DNA of 64,000 nt from Spiroplasma floricola 23-6 (GCF_002813555.1 NZ_CP025057.1:558001-622000), one strand, 5' to 3'; shown: positions 33,210-45,612, counted from the stretch's first letter. Translations and numbers: made by a program. Notes: generated from the sequence alone by a model not told the origin.

Positions 33210-33934
33210 AAATTATTTCACCTCTATGTATATTTTAGAACATTACAGTTAATATAATGCAAGTGAAATAACGATTTTTTTTAAAATAAAAATTTCCAAT
33301 TGGTGTGTTAATTAAAATAGGAAATAATTAACACCCTTTAATAATAAAAAAAAAAAAAAAAGCATAGTAAAAAACGAAATATAAAAATATTTTTGTAAAT
33401 GTAAAATATTTTTATATTTATTCTTTTAAAAATGTCAGTGTAAAGAAAATAGGATATTTAATAGAATTTTTTCTAAAATATTTTTAGATTCTGTAAAGTT
33501 ATAGATTTTATTACTATTTTTTGAAACAATAAAGTTGAAAGAAATATTAATTTCTTTCACGAATTAAAGGTTATAAGTAAAATGTTTATATTTAAAATAA
33601 ACTATTATAAATTTAAAACTTTAAGTATTCTAATCCTCTAATAAGAATACCAAAATAAAATTTATACATGTATTTAGTATAAAACTTGCAGATCACAATT
33701 AAAAGTATTTTATAAAATGAAAGTAATATAGACATTGCAATGCAATTAAAAAAAGATATATTCAATAAAATATAAACATATCATCAAAATAGATAATGTA
33801 ACTTAAGGTTGCCAAAAGTTAAATTGTCTGAAATTTATTTAAAAATAATTAACATTAAGTTTTACGTTTATTATTTTAATATAAAATTTTATTTTTAAAT
33901 CTTTCAAATAAAACTATTCTTTATTAAATTAAAT
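33210..33934. other. Gene-free region upstream of SDR and sucrose operon
   Basis: More than 700 bases without a supportable gene. It holds the SDR promoter region (TTGCAT near 33260 on the minus strand), a 16-nt homopolymer at 33346-33361, and no recognisable coding debris. Confidence 0.5.
33341..33366 (-). promoter_or_regulatory. Possible slippage-tuned promoter (16-nt T spacer)
   Basis: On the minus strand: TATGCT, 14-nt T-only spacer, TATTAT. The layout copies the elements at 46001 and 48021 (14-nt T spacer), but the downstream CAATTTGAATT box is missing. The SDR start is ~130 bases away. Confidence 0.35.
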
Positions 33935-33959
33935 TCTCTATTTATTAGAGATTTTTTTT
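33935..33959 (+). terminator. Orphan intrinsic terminator before the sucrose operon
   Basis: TCTCTA / TAGAGA stem, 5-nt loop, 8 T, about 95 bases upstream of the PTS gene at 34055. No rightward gene precedes it for ~1.6 kb, so it could be a leader attenuator, the end of a small RNA, or a relic. Confidence 0.55.
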
Positions 33960-34054
33960 GTTCTTTTTTAAAAATCAAAAACTTATAATCATAGGTATAT
34001 ATATTCTTGATATAAAAATAAATAATGATAATGTATAAAAGTTTAGGAGATACT

Positions 34055-35743
34055 ATGTCAAAAAACATATTTTATGACAATGCTGTTTTAATGATTGATT
34101 TACTTGGTGGTAAAGACAATATTAAAGAAATTCAGCATTGTGCAACAAGATTAAGATTTATATTAAAAGATGATACAAAATTTGATTTAGAAAAAGTTAA
34201 AAAGCATCCTTTATTTAAAGGGTACAAAAAACAAGAAAGTCAACACCAAATTATTATTGGAACAGGTGTTGTTGACAAATTGTATAAACAAATAAATTTA
34301 ATTCTTAAAGATGATTTACAAGAAGGCGAAATAAAAGTTGAAAATAAAGAACCATTTTGAAGAAAAGATGTTTCTGTAAAATCAAATTTATTTATGATTT
34401 CAAAAAGAGGAATGAACTCTTTTGCTTCAATTTTTGTGCCTTTAATTCCCATATTTATAGCAGGGGGAATGTCATTGGCTTTAAAATCCTTAATTGGTTC
34501 ATTTGCTCCAAATTCAGGATTTACTAAACTTTTAGATATAATTGGGGGAGCAATTTTAGGATCTCTTCCAGCATTTGTTGGATATACAGCTGCAAAAAAA
34601 TGAGGAGGTAATCCTTATCTTGGTATGGCAATGGGATTAGTTCTAATATCTCCAGGTTTATTAAATAGTTATGCTATAAATACACCAGTTTTATTAGGAT
34701 TTGATTTAAATACAAGTTCAGATGTTATTCAAAGTGCAAGAGAAGCTGCATTTAAACAGTGACTTGAATCAAATGGATTTACAGAATCACAAATACCAAC
34801 TGATCCAGGTCAATATAATGAACTTCTTAACAAGACTGTAGGAGCTTATTATTATATATTTGGAAATGTAGCAGGAGGTTTTTTTAAGATTAAATTAATT
34901 GAATACCAAGCTCAAATTATTCCAGTATTATTAGTTTTAGCTTTATCTGTTAACTTAGAAAGATTACTTAAAAAAATAACTCCCAATGTTATTGCCATTA
35001 TTGTAGTTCCTCTAGTGACAGTTTTAGTATCATCATGACTTGCTTTTTGACTAATAGGTCCATTAGGTCAAATTATTGGAAAAGGAATATCTATTGAACT
35101 GGCAGGAATGTTTAAATATACTAATTGAAATTTCATTGGATTTGGAGGATTAGTGTTTGCATTCTTTTATCCATTCCTTGTGATTACAGGATTACATCAA
35201 GGATTTTTACCAATTGAAACTCAACTATTAGTTGATACTCAATTGAAATATGGACATTCATTTTCATTTATTACTCCAATTGCTTGTGTTTCAAATATTG
35301 CACAAGGTTCTGCAACATTAATGCTCATCTTCTTTTGTAAAAAAGATAAAGAACAAATTACAAAAGCATCATCTGGAACCATTGGAGCATTTACAGGCAT
35401 AACAGAACCTGCAATGTTTGGAGTTAATTTACAAATTAAACCATTGTTTTTATCAGCTGCAATTGGAAGTGGAATTGCAGGGTGATGATTGGGAATGACA
35501 CACACTGTTGCAAATTCACTTGGAAGTGCAAGTTGAATTGGTTTAGTTCAATTTGATTGAACTACTCAAGCAACTCAAAATTATTTTGCAAAAGAGAATA
35601 TAAATGCTGTTTTCCAATCAATTCCAATGGGAGCTCATATTGCAATTGCTATGTTAATTTCGATGGGAGCTACAGTTGGAGTTTCAACAATATTGTTAAA
35701 AACAAAGTGAGGTAAAAAATCTCTTGAAAATTATTTAAAATAG
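34055..35743 (+). CDS. PTS sucrose/trehalose-type EIIBC component
   Basis: 562 residues: IIB domain 1-90 with phospho-Cys29 in IQHCATRLRF, then IIC from ~115 with about ten membrane segments (FVPLIPIFIAGGMSLALK, GLHQGFLPIETQLL, GAFTGITEPAMFGVN). No EIIA domain. The ATG at 34055 is chosen because TTAGGAGA lies 4 bases upstream; an in-frame ATG at 34025 has none. It is the first gene of a run PTS-GntR-PTS-scrB-scrK. The closeness to a second permease of the same family suggests a second disaccharide, perhaps trehalose, but no trehalose-6-phosphate hydrolase is in view. Confidence 0.87.
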
Positions 35744-35784
35744 ATGCAAAAATTGTATAATTTTAAATAAGGGGAAATAAAAAA

Positions 35785-36483
35785 ATGGACAAAAAATGAG
35801 AAATAGTTTTTGACTATTTAATGTATTTAATTAGAGAAAATAAAGTAAAACCTGGTGAAGTATTGCCAAGTCAAAATATGTTAAAAACTAAATTTGGTTA
35901 CTCAGAACAGCCCATTAGAATAGCATTCAATAAATTAATTGAATTACAAATTGTAAAATCAGTTAATGGAAAGGGTTTTGTTGTTCAAGATAAAATTTCC
36001 AACAATTTATTATTTAGTTTCAGAGAATTATTTCCTGGATCTAAAAGTATATATACAGATTTTGAAGAATTGATTTGTGATGCTTTATTAGCACATGAAA
36101 GTGGTTATCAAATTAATGAAAGACTTATAAAATTTAAGTGTTTTCGAAAAACAGAGAAAAACGAATTAATTTTATTTCAAGAAAGTTATATTAAAAAAGA
36201 AAAGTTTAAAAATTTGACATTAAAAGACTTAAATCAAGAAGGTTTAATGTATTTTATTGAGAAAAAAACATCTTCAATTGTGAGTCACTCATCTAAAAAA
36301 ATATCATTTATTACAAATTCAGAAGATATTGAAAAATATTTTAATTTAACTGAAAATGCTATTAATGGTTTAATTTTAGATGAAGGAAAAGTTTATGACA
36401 TTTTTGGAGAAATTTTAGAATTCAGAAAAAGTTATTATCAACCAAAATTTTTTGAATGAAATTTTATAGAATGAAGAAAATAA
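35785..36483 (+). CDS. GntR/HutC-family transcriptional regulator
   Basis: 232 residues. The winged helix-turn-helix lies at ~1-70 (PGEVLPSQNMLKTKFGYSEQPIRIAFNKLIELQIV...GKGFVV, the GntR pattern), then a UTRA-type ligand-binding domain (RLIKFKCFRKTEKNELILFQESYI; SSSIVSHSSKKISF). TreR-like members bind sugar phosphates and repress PTS operons. Its place between two PTS permease genes makes it the likely local repressor. AAGGGGAAAT precedes the ATG. Confidence 0.9.
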
Positions 36484-36507
36484 AAAATAGAAAAGGTACT
36501 ACTAATT

Positions 36508-38493
36508 ATGGCAAAAGTAAATTATGCTCAAGAAGCTAAAAGATTTATTGATGCAGTTGGTGGAGAAGAAAATATTGAATCATATTTACATTGTGTTACA
36601 AGATTACGTTTCAATGTAATCGATAAAGAAAAAGTAAATATTGATGAAATTAAATCTTCACCAATTGCTAAAGGTACAAACTGAACTCAAAATCAATTGC
36701 AAATTATTTTGGGAACAGGTGTTGTTGAAGCAGCTTATGCTGAAGTTCAAAAAATATTAGAAGTTAAAAATAATGTAGAGAGCTCTTCACAATCAACAAA
36801 AGGTGAATCATTTGAAGAGTTTGCACTAAAAGCAAAAGCAAATAAAGAAGCTTTAAGAAATAAAGGTGGAAGATTTGCTTGATTGCAAATGAGTATGAAA
36901 ACATTGGGAGATATTTTCTTACCAATTATTCCTGCTATTGTTGCAGCTGGTCTTGCAATGGGAGTTGCAGCTTTAATAAAAACTATTGTTAAATCATCTG
37001 CAGGTGATGAAGCTATTAATCCTAATTCATTGCTATGAATTATCATTGATATAGTTACAAAAACAGCATTTAGTTCACTTTCAGTACTAATTTGTTGATC
37101 TACTGTTAAAAGATTTGGTGGAAATCCAGTTATTGGAATTATTATAGGATTGATGTTAGTATCACCATTATTACCAGATAAAGGTGCTATTGCTTCATGA
37201 GATGCACAAAGTCAATTTTTAGAAAATTATAAGATTAATCCTATTGATCCAAAACTTACTGGTGAACAATATTGAGTAGATCACTTAAAATTAAATTTAA
37301 TGACTCAAGAAGTTAAACCAATATATTTATGAATTATTCCAATTACTGGATATCAAGGTTCAGTATTGCCAGCTTTAATTATTGGAATTGGAGTTGCTTA
37401 TTTAGAAAAATGAATTAAAACATGAATGCCTAAATCAGTAAATATTATATTCACTCCATTTTTAACAATAGTTGTTGCATTGCTTGTTGCATTGCTTGCA
37501 CTTGGACCAGTTTTACTTCTAGTTGAAAAGGGAGTATTGATTGGAACTCAAGCAATACTTAATATTCCATTTGGATTTGGAACTGCTTTAATTGCAGGAG
37601 TACTTCAAGCAATTGTTATTACTGGTTGTCACCAAGTATTACAAGGATTGGAAATGCAATTAGTAACAAATGGTAGCATACCTGTAGATGGTGTAGCTAG
37701 TGGATCAATTTTCAATGCTATATGAACAGCTTCAATTATTTCACAAGGTGGAGCTGCAATGGCAGTTGCGTTGAAAACAAAATCAAAACAAGAAAAGAAT
37801 TTAGCAATGTCTTCATCAGTATCAACAATGTTTGGTATAACAGAGCCAGCTATTTTTGGAGTTAACTTACCAAAAATAAAACCATTTATTTTTGCATCAG
37901 CGGGAGGAGCAATTGGAGGATTTGTTGCAGGTCTGTTAAATGTAAAATGTAGTGGAATGGGAGTTACTGTATTGCCAGGATTGCTATTGTATACAGACAG
38001 TGTTAGAAACTTATTGTTAATTATATTAGTAAATGTAGTTTCATTTGGTAGTGCTTTTGCCTTATCATTCTTTTTCTATTGAGAAGCAGGAAGAAAAGTA
38101 ACTCAAAAACAAATTGATGCTTATGCAACAAAAGTTGTTAATGCTCAAATTGATTTGAAAAAATTTGCAAAAGAAGTAGAAGTTAAAAATCATGAGCAAA
38201 AAGTAAAATCATTTGAAAATAAATTGGAAAAAATGAAAGTTAAAGAAGCAAAATTAAAAGAAGATAAAGTTAAATATGAAACTTATATTCAAGAAGTTAA
38301 AGTTTTAAAAGAACAAGAAAAAGCTGAAAAAACAAAAGTTAAATTAGAAAAACAACAAGCTAAAGAAGAATTACAAAAACTAAAAGCTGATCCCAAAAAA
38401 TGAGAAGAACTTTTAGCAAAAGTAAAAGCAGACAAACTTGTTGAAAAACAAAAACTAAAAGAAGAAAAAGCAAAAAATAAAATAACTAGATAA
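36508..38493 (+). CDS. scrA: PTS sucrose-specific EIIBC component with C-terminal coiled-coil extension
   Basis: 661 residues. IIB 1-90 with phospho-Cys29 (YLHCVTRLRF), IIC ~125-540 with ten or so membrane segments and GITEPAIFGVNLPKIKP. From ~545 to 661 follows a long charged coiled coil (EKMKVKEAKLKEDKVKYE, KLEKQQAKEELQKLK), absent from typical ScrA and recalling the tail of the fructose PTS protein at 9263. No EIIA. Sucrose is inferred from scrB 26 bases downstream. The imported product is sucrose 6-phosphate. Confidence 0.88.
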
Positions 38494-38519
38494 TAAAACA
38501 AAGTAATGAGGATGACAAA

Positions 38520-39971
38520 ATGAAATGAGAAAAATATAGTTTAATAAATGAAAGTCATTTAGAACTTTTTAAACAATATCATGACAAAAAAGAAAAAGAT
38601 TGATATAACAATCAATTTCATTTATCAGGATATGCAGGTTCAACAAATGATCCAAATGGTTTAGTATTTTACAGAGGACAATATTTTGTATTTATGCAAA
38701 ATTGTCCTTTTAGCATTGAACATTGAAATAAATCATGAGGATTATATACTACAAAAGATTTTATTAATTATACATATGAAGGACTGACTTTAATTCCATC
38801 AAATGACTATGATAAGAATGGTGTTTTTTCAGGAAGTGCAAGAGTTAATTCAAAAGGTGAAATGGAAATCTACTATACAGGTAATGTAAAATTTAATGAC
38901 ATTGACAGAACAAGTTATACTTTAAGAGCATTTATTGATTTAAAAGAAAAAATTGTAACTAAAGAACTTTTATTTGAATGTGATTTAAAAAAATATACAG
39001 GTCATTTTAGAGATCCAATTGTATTTGAGAAGAATAATAAATTATTTATGTTAAATGGAGCACAAACTTTAAATAAAGAAGGTGTTTTAAATGTTTATGA
39101 ATTTAATGGCAATAGTTGAGAATTCAAAAAAGATATTTTAATCGATGAAGGTGATGAACAAAATTCATATATGGTTGAATGTCCAAATTACTTTGCAATT
39201 GATGGCAAGGAATATATTTTTTCTTGCTTGGAGCAAGAAACTTCATTAAAAGAGGGAAGTCACTTTGTTAAATATAGAGAAGTTGAAATTGACAATGATT
39301 TAAACTTTAATTTTAAAACTAATTTAAGAAAGATAGATTTAGGTTTTGATTTCTATGCTCCACAAATATTTTCAAATACTCAAGATAGAATTATTATGCT
39401 GGGTTGATTAGGAAATTCAAAATCAAATCCATTTCCTGAAGAGTTAACTACTTGAAGTAATCATTTAACAATTCCAAGAGAATTATTTGTAAAGAATGAT
39501 TATTTATATCAATTACCAATTAAAGAGTTGGAAAATTTAAGATTAGGTGAAATTAGTTCAAATAAAGATTCTTATGAGTATAAAAATGGTTTAGTAGAAA
39601 TAATTGGAGAAAATATTTCAAATAAAGATTTTGAAATTAAGATTCAAAGTAATGATAAGTTTATTAGTTTAAGAAATGAAAATAGTAATTTTATTATTGA
39701 CAGATCAAAAATGGATTTTAATGATGAAGAAAATCTACCTTCAATAATTAATTTAAATAATTTGGATATTGATAAAATTAGAATTTTAGTGGATAGAAGC
39801 TGTTTAGAGATTTTTATTAATGATGGTCAATTTGCAATTTCTTTAAGATTTTTTATAAAAAATCATAATACAATTATTACAGATTTAGAAAATAAAAAAA
39901 TTATTCAACTAGATTCAAACAAATATATTTGAAATAATATAATGTTTAAAAATCAAATGATGGAGAGATAA
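38520..39971 (+). CDS. scrB: Sucrose-6-phosphate hydrolase (GH32)
   Basis: 483 residues, normal for GH32 invertases. STNDPNG places the nucleophile at Asp44; HFRDP (Asp165) is the transition-state stabiliser; MVECPNYF (Glu220) is the general acid. The C-terminal beta-sandwich ends with IRILVDRSCLEIFIND, a family hallmark. It splits sucrose 6-phosphate into glucose 6-phosphate and fructose. A TGA (Trp3) follows the start ATG immediately; the ribosome site is AATGAGGATG. scrK begins 6 bases after its stop. Confidence 0.95.
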
Positions 39972-39977
39972 AAAAGT

Positions 39978-40898
39978 ATGAAAAAAATAATTTCAATAGG
40001 TGAAGTTTTAATGGATGTATATTCAACAAATGAAGTTAATCAAGCAATAGTGGGTGGTGCAAGTTTTAATGTGGCATGTTCAATAGCTGCTTTGAAAAAT
40101 AATGAAAGTTATTTTATGGGAAGTTTAGGAAATGACAATTATAAAGAAGATATAAAGTTATTTATAGAAAAATTTGGTATAAAAACAGATTTTATTCAAC
40201 ACTCTGAACTGCCAACAACAATTGCAAAAGTTACTTTAGATGAAAATAAAGAAAGATTTTTTGAATTTATTAGAAATAGTGATGCTGATTTTCATTTATC
40301 TAAATTTTCAAATAATCAATTAAAAAAAATTGACTTTGTTCATTTTGGAAGTGCAACAGGATTATTAGATGGAGATTTAAATAAATCTTATTGAGATTTA
40401 TTTAAATTTGTAAAAGACAATAATATTAAGTTTTGTTTTGATCCAAATTTCAGAGACAAATTATGAAAAACTGAATCTGAGATAAAGCAATTTATTAAAT
40501 TGTGCAAACCTTTTTTAGACTCAGCAAATTTAATTAAATTAAGTGATGAAGAATTATTGTTAATATCAGGAATGATTAAAGAAGAAAATGCTTTAAAATC
40601 TTTAATGAAATCCAATCCAAATGCTTTAATTTGCATAACTCGTGGAAGTAAAGAAACTATGTGTGGTTGAAAAAATGAAATAATTTATGTTCCAACAATT
40701 GAATGTAAAGAAATAGCAGATACAACTGGAGCAGGAGATGCATTTATTTCATGTTTAATTAATGAATTTGTATCAAAAGATATTGAACAAAAATCTTCAA
40801 AAGAAGAAATTATTGAAATTATTTCAACTTCAAATAAATTTGCAAATAAAGCTGTTAGATATCTAGGGGCTTTAACTTTCCTTGATCATTTAGACTAA
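39978..40898 (+). CDS. scrK: Fructokinase, PfkB family
   Basis: 306 residues. ISIGEVLMDVYS at the start, GGASFNVACSIAAL (PfkB signature 1), GSLGNDNYKEDI, DPNFRDKLW and the C-terminal ADTTGAGDAFISC with the catalytic Asp (signature 2) are all present. It phosphorylates the fructose released by ScrB to fructose 6-phosphate. Last gene of the sucrose operon, ended by the terminator at 40931. ATGGAGAG lies upstream of the ATG. Confidence 0.95.
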
Positions 40899-40930
40899 AA
40901 TATTTTTAAGTGTAGTAAATAAAGTTTATA

Positions 40931-40957
40931 AAGTATCTATTTTATAGATATTTTTTT
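40931..40957 (+). terminator. Intrinsic terminator
   Basis: TATCTAT / ATAGATA stem, 3-nt loop, 7 T. Ends the sucrose operon. Confidence 0.8.
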
Positions 40958-41036
40958 ATTTAGGTATATATTATAAGTAACTAGACTTATTTATTTGCTT
41001 TTCTTAATAAGAAAGCCATCTGAAAGAGGCGATCAA

Positions 41037-41771
41037 ATGAGAAATTATTATGAACAGATAATTTTAACAATTTTATCACTTATAATTATTTTTCTAGTTA
41101 TATTTTATTTAGTAACAGAGATATTTTTACCAGTTTATGCTAGAAAAAATAGTTTATATTTTAAAAGCAAAATTGATACACAAAAAATTAATGCAAAAAT
41201 TAAAGAAGAAAAATGAAAACGTTTTATTCTATTTTGAACAATTCTATTAATAGTTGCTACATTTTTAATGAGTTTAACTTATTTTTTCATTCAATCAAGA
41301 AAAATATATGTTCATTATTCATTATTTATGATAATAGTATTTACATCCTCATTTTCAGCTTTAGTATTTATTTACTTTATAGTAAGATTCAAATTATCTA
41401 AAAAGGAATGAAAATCAAAAAAAGAAATCATTGTTTATTTTTGAAAATATAAATATAAAAATATAAATAATGCTGTTTTTAAAGAAATTAAACTTTTAAA
41501 TAAAATTGGAGAAGAAAATCTAAAAATTAATAGAAAAATATCTAAAAATCAAAAATTAGTTATAAAGAAATTAAATAAATTATCTAAGTTTAAAGATAGT
41601 ACTTATAAAGAATTTTATATATTTAAAAAATATATAAATAAAAATGGACTTATTTTAAAACATTTAGAAAAAAAATATATAAAAAATAATTTGAAAATAA
41701 ATAAAAGTATGGATTCAATTGATGATTTATCAACAGCAATGATTGATAATTTCCTTACTTTTATGAAATAA
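41037..41771 (+). CDS. Hypothetical membrane protein with basic helical tail
   Basis: 244 residues, unrecognised. Segments at ~9-30, 60-82 and 90-115 are hydrophobic; residues ~120-244 are hydrophilic and strongly basic (KEIKLLNKIGEENLKINRKI, KYIKNNLKINKS) and probably helical in the cytoplasm. GAAAGAGGCGATCAA gives a ribosome site before the ATG at 41037. It is monocistronic between the sucrose operon terminator and the nrdD control region. A DNA- or RNA-contacting tail is possible from its charge only. Confidence 0.7.
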
Positions 41772-41824
41772 TATTTGAGAAAAAGACAATTAATAAATTG
41801 TTTTTTTTATTATATGTTTATAAG

Positions 41825-41844
41825 TGTGGATAAAATGTGGATAA
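41825..41844. promoter_or_regulatory. Two perfect DnaA boxes one helical turn apart, upstream of nrdD
   Basis: TGTGGATAA, the complement of the DnaA box TTATCCACA, occurs at 41825-41833 and again at 41836-41844, 11 bases apart. A TATAAT at 41938-41943 and the nrdD start at 42022 follow. DnaA control of ribonucleotide reductase is known for E. coli nrdAB, so a similar link is plausible. Confidence 0.6.
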
Positions 41845-42021
41845 CTTTTTTCAAAAAAGTAAGTAAATATAATCTTTTTAGATGTTTAATAACATAAAAA
41901 AATTTAAAAAAAATCTTAAAAAATATTGATTTTTTAATATAATTTGAGAATATAAACTCAAACCAATAAAAAATAAGAACAAGAAAAGCAAAATTTAAAG
42001 TAATAAGAAAGGAATAATAAA

Positions 42022-44142
42022 ATGAGTTTAAAAGGAAATAATTACAATGTTATTGTTGATGAATTTAACCAAGTAATTTCAACTACAAGCAATGATATTA
42101 AGAATGAAAATGCGAATATGAGCGGAGATACTCCAAGTGGAAAAATGATGAAATTTGCTTCAATTTCAGCAAAAGATTTTGCTTTGGAAAATTTAGTTAA
42201 AGATACTCACTCAAAATTACACAAAAAATCATTGATTCACATTCATGATTTGGATTATTATCCAACTAAATCAGCGACTTGTGTACAATACAATATTGAA
42301 GAAATATTTAAAAATGGTTTTAAAACTAGAAATGGTTTAATTAAAGAACCACAATCAATAGGGGTTTATACTGAGCTTGCAGCAATAGTTTTTCAAACTG
42401 CACAAAATGAAATGCATGGTGGTCAATCAATTCCAGCATTTGATTATTTTATGGCACCAGGAGTTAATAAAAGTTTTAGAAAAGCTTTAATTAAGAATTT
42501 AAATCATTTTTTTATATTTTCAAGTATTGAATTTAATGAGCAAAAAATTAATGAAATAAAAAATGATGAACAAATAACATTTAAAAATTTAACAAAATCA
42601 ACTCTTGAAAAGTACTTATCAGGTTATAAAATATCAGATGAGAATTTTAAAAAAATATATGATTTAACAGTTAAAGAAGTTGAAAAAGAAACAGATCAAG
42701 CAATGGAAGGTTTTGTTTATAATTTAAATACTCAACATTCACGTGGAGGAAATCAAGTAGTTTTCTCATCTGTTAATTTAGGAACAGATACTTCAAAAGA
42801 AGGAAGACAAGTTATAAGATCATTATTTAAAGCATTAGAAAATGGATTGGGAAATGGAGAAACTTCAATTTTCCCAATAGTTATTTTTAAAATTAAACTA
42901 GGAGTTAACTTTGATGAAAATGACTATAATAAAGCTATGAGTTTAAGTCAAGATAAATGATTTGAAGATAATACTTGAAATGTTAAAAACTTTGATTTGT
43001 TTTTACAAGCAATTAGAACTACAAGTTTAAGATTATTTCCAAACTTTATGTTTTTAGATCAAAAATTTAATCAACATGAATTATGAAAAGCAGATGATAA
43101 AAACTCATGATATTATGAACCTGCAACAATGGGATGTAGAACTAGAGTATTTGAAAATATCAATGGAGAAAAAACTTCAATTGGAAGAGGGAATTTGAGC
43201 TTTACATCATTAAACTTACCTTATATTGCTCTTGAACTATTAAAAGAGCAAGGAAAATTAAAAGATGAAAAAATTAATTTTAATGAAATTGATATCGATC
43301 AAATCAAAAAAGATTTCTTAAAAAAAATAGAGTTTTATTCACAAAAAGTTTGTGAACAATTAAAAATTCGCTATGATTATCAAACAACAGCACTTGCAAA
43401 AGAATTTCCATTTTTAATGAGAAATAATATTTTAACAGGGGGAAAAGATTTACAAGCAGAAGAGTTTGTTAAAGAAGTATTTAACCAAGGAACATTAACA
43501 GTTGGTTTTGTTGGTCTTGCAGAAGCTCTTAAAGCTCTTTTAAATGTTCATCACGGAGAATCAAATGATGCACAAAAATTTGGAATAGAAATAATTAAAG
43601 TTATTAATAAAGTTGCTTTAAAATGAAAAGAAGATACTCATTTAAATTTTGGAGTTATTGCAACTCCAGCAGAATCAGTAGCTGGAAGAATGGCAAAAAT
43701 TACAAGAAAAGAGTTTGGTTTAATAAAAGAAATAACTGAAAGAGATTATTTTACAAATTCAAATCATGTTCCAGTTTATTACAACATTAGTGCTGCTGAA
43801 AAAATAAAAAAAGAAGCTGAGTATCACTCTTTAACTTTAGCAGGAAGTATAAGTTATGTAGAACTTGATGGAGAGGCAAAGAAAAACTTACATGCAATTC
43901 TTTCGATTATTAATGCAATGAGAGTTTATGGCACTAATTATGGAAGTTTAAATCATCCAGTGGATAGATGTAAAGAATGTAATTATACTTCTTTAATTCC
44001 ATTTAAATGCCAAATGTGTGGAAGTGAAGAAATTTCAAGAACAAGAAGAATTACTGGTTACTTAGTTGGTGATTTAGATGGATGAAATAAAGGTAAACAA
44101 GCTGAAGAAGCAGAGAGAGTTAAACATAATACTAACTGTTAA
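42022..44142 (+). CDS. nrdD: Anaerobic ribonucleoside-triphosphate reductase
   Basis: 706 residues. Class III features are visible: [71 protein letters not shown] and, near the C-terminus, the zinc site [18 protein letters not shown] (four Cys) followed by [15 protein letters not shown], where the glycyl radical Gly lies (GYL). It reduces ribonucleotides to deoxyribonucleotides without oxygen. AAAGGAATAAT precedes the ATG. nrdG overlaps the stop (TAATG), so the two are coupled. Confidence 0.95.
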
Positions 44143-44639
44143 TGAAAATTTTAAAAATTTTTAAAGAAACAATAAGTGATGGACCAGGAATAAGATATTC
44201 AATTTATGTAGCGGGTTGTTTACATGCTTGTAAAGGTTGTCATAATATGATTAGTTGAAGTTTTAAAATTGGGAGAGACTTTGATAAACAATACGAGCAA
44301 GAAATTATAGATGAAATAAAAGCAAATCCCTTATTAAATGGAATTACATTTAGTGGGGGAGATCCAATGTTTAGTGCAATTGAATTAATTCCTTTTGTTA
44401 AAAGAATTAAAAAAGAAACTGGTTTAAACATATGACTTTATACTGGTTTTACAATTGAAGAGTTAATTGCAAAAAAAGATGATAAAGATGAAAATCAATC
44501 AGCTATGTATCAACTTTTATTAGAAGTAGATATACTTGTTGATGGAAGGTTTGTTCAAGAACTTTATGATCCAAATATTTTATACAGAGGAAGTTCAAAT
44601 CAAAGATTAATTGATGTTAAGAATTATTTAAAATTGTAA
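44142..44639 (+). CDS. nrdG: Anaerobic ribonucleotide reductase activating protein (radical SAM)
   Basis: 165 residues. The radical-SAM cysteines form [10 protein letters not shown] (C-x3-C-x2-C) near residue 30, ITFSGGDPM is the GGE-like SAM motif, and [10 protein letters not shown] matches NrdG. It uses an iron-sulphur cluster and SAM to make the glycyl radical on NrdD. The ATG shares one A with the nrdD stop. A terminator follows at 44661. Confidence 0.95.
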
Positions 44640-44660
44640 AAATTAATTTAATTAAAATGT

Positions 44661-44696
44661 AAAGTTATTTTATAAAGTATAGAATAACTTTTTTTA
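44661..44696 (+). terminator. Intrinsic terminator of nrdDG
   Basis: AAAGTTATT / AATAACTTT stem with a 13-nt loop and T7, ~20 bases after nrdG. Confidence 0.8.
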
Positions 44697-44757
44697 ATTT
44701 AATGATTACCAATTTTAACAACGTTCCCCCCAAATTGGGAACGTTTTTTTTTTTTTT

Positions 44758-45612
44758 TTATCATTTTTTATTCATTCTAATTCTATCATTATTATAAAAG
44801 TCCAATCATGCTCATGCTATTTCCATACATTGATTAATGTTTTCAATATAACATGTTCTTATAGTTTCATCTTTTAAACGACCATGAAAACTTTCATGTT
44901 TACCATTATGATGAGGTGTTCCTGGTTTTGAATAGCTTCTAATAATTTGTAAATCATTACATAAACTTATGTAATCCAGAGAGGTATATTGATTTCCATT
45001 ATCTGAATGTAATAATATTGAACCTAAATATTTTTTATTTTTATATGCCATTTCTACAGCTTCAAGAACAAAATCTGTTTTTTGATTATCAATTCTTTTA
45101 GATTTTCCTATTATTTCTCCAGTTAAATTATCTTGAACTGTGCAAATATAACCTTTTTTTGTTTTAACTGAAAATTCAGTTATATCACTAGTTCAAATAT
45201 TTTCAAAACCAATTTCTTTTGCTTCTTTTAAATAATTCTTTCTAATAGTTTCGTTATATCTTTTAATCTCATGTTTAGATTGTTTCTTAATGTAATATGC
45301 AATATGATTAAATTTTTTAAATATACGTTCTAATTTTTTATGATTAATTCTGAAAGGGTCAATATAATTTAATTTAAAATATAGGGCTCATCTTTTAGCA
45401 CTATAAGCACTAAGGAAATTATTCCTTTCAATTTCTGAAATAACTAAATTCATAATTCTTGTATCATCCAGGAAATTCATTAAAGTTTTATTTTTTTTAT
45501 ATGTTGATGTTCTATTAATATTTAAAATTTTACAAATCATTGTTCTATTGCTCTTGGTATTTATCAATAATTGTTGAACTATTTCTTTTTGGTTTTGGCC
45601 TTGGAGGCTCAT
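44758..45612 (-). CDS. IS3-family transposase, OrfB (DDE integrase)
   Basis: 284 residues. The DDE triad is visible: WTSDITEF, HSDNGNQYTS (second Asp) and NGKHESFHGRLKDE (Glu, in the usual D-x35-E spacing region). Upstream is the helical HTH_21-type segment (RINHKKLERIFKKF). The ATG at 45612 is probably internal to a fused OrfAB; the product is made by -1 slippage on AAAAAAG at 45615-45621, where orfA reads TTA AAA AAG and the shifted frame continues GCA ATG AGC. All catalytic residues are present, so the element may be active. Confidence 0.9.

Noticed and set aside
33341-33366. Certain phase-variable promoter for the SDR gene
   Set aside because: The spacer fits, but the -35 match is poor, the downstream box is absent and it lies far from the start; kept only as a low-confidence element.
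41825-41844. Replication origin suggested by DnaA boxes
   Set aside because: Only two boxes, no dnaA or dnaN nearby, and they sit in the nrdD upstream region; a regulatory role is simpler.
41772-42021. NrdR boxes upstream of nrdD
   Set aside because: I found no pair matching the ACAC...GTGT NrdR pattern.
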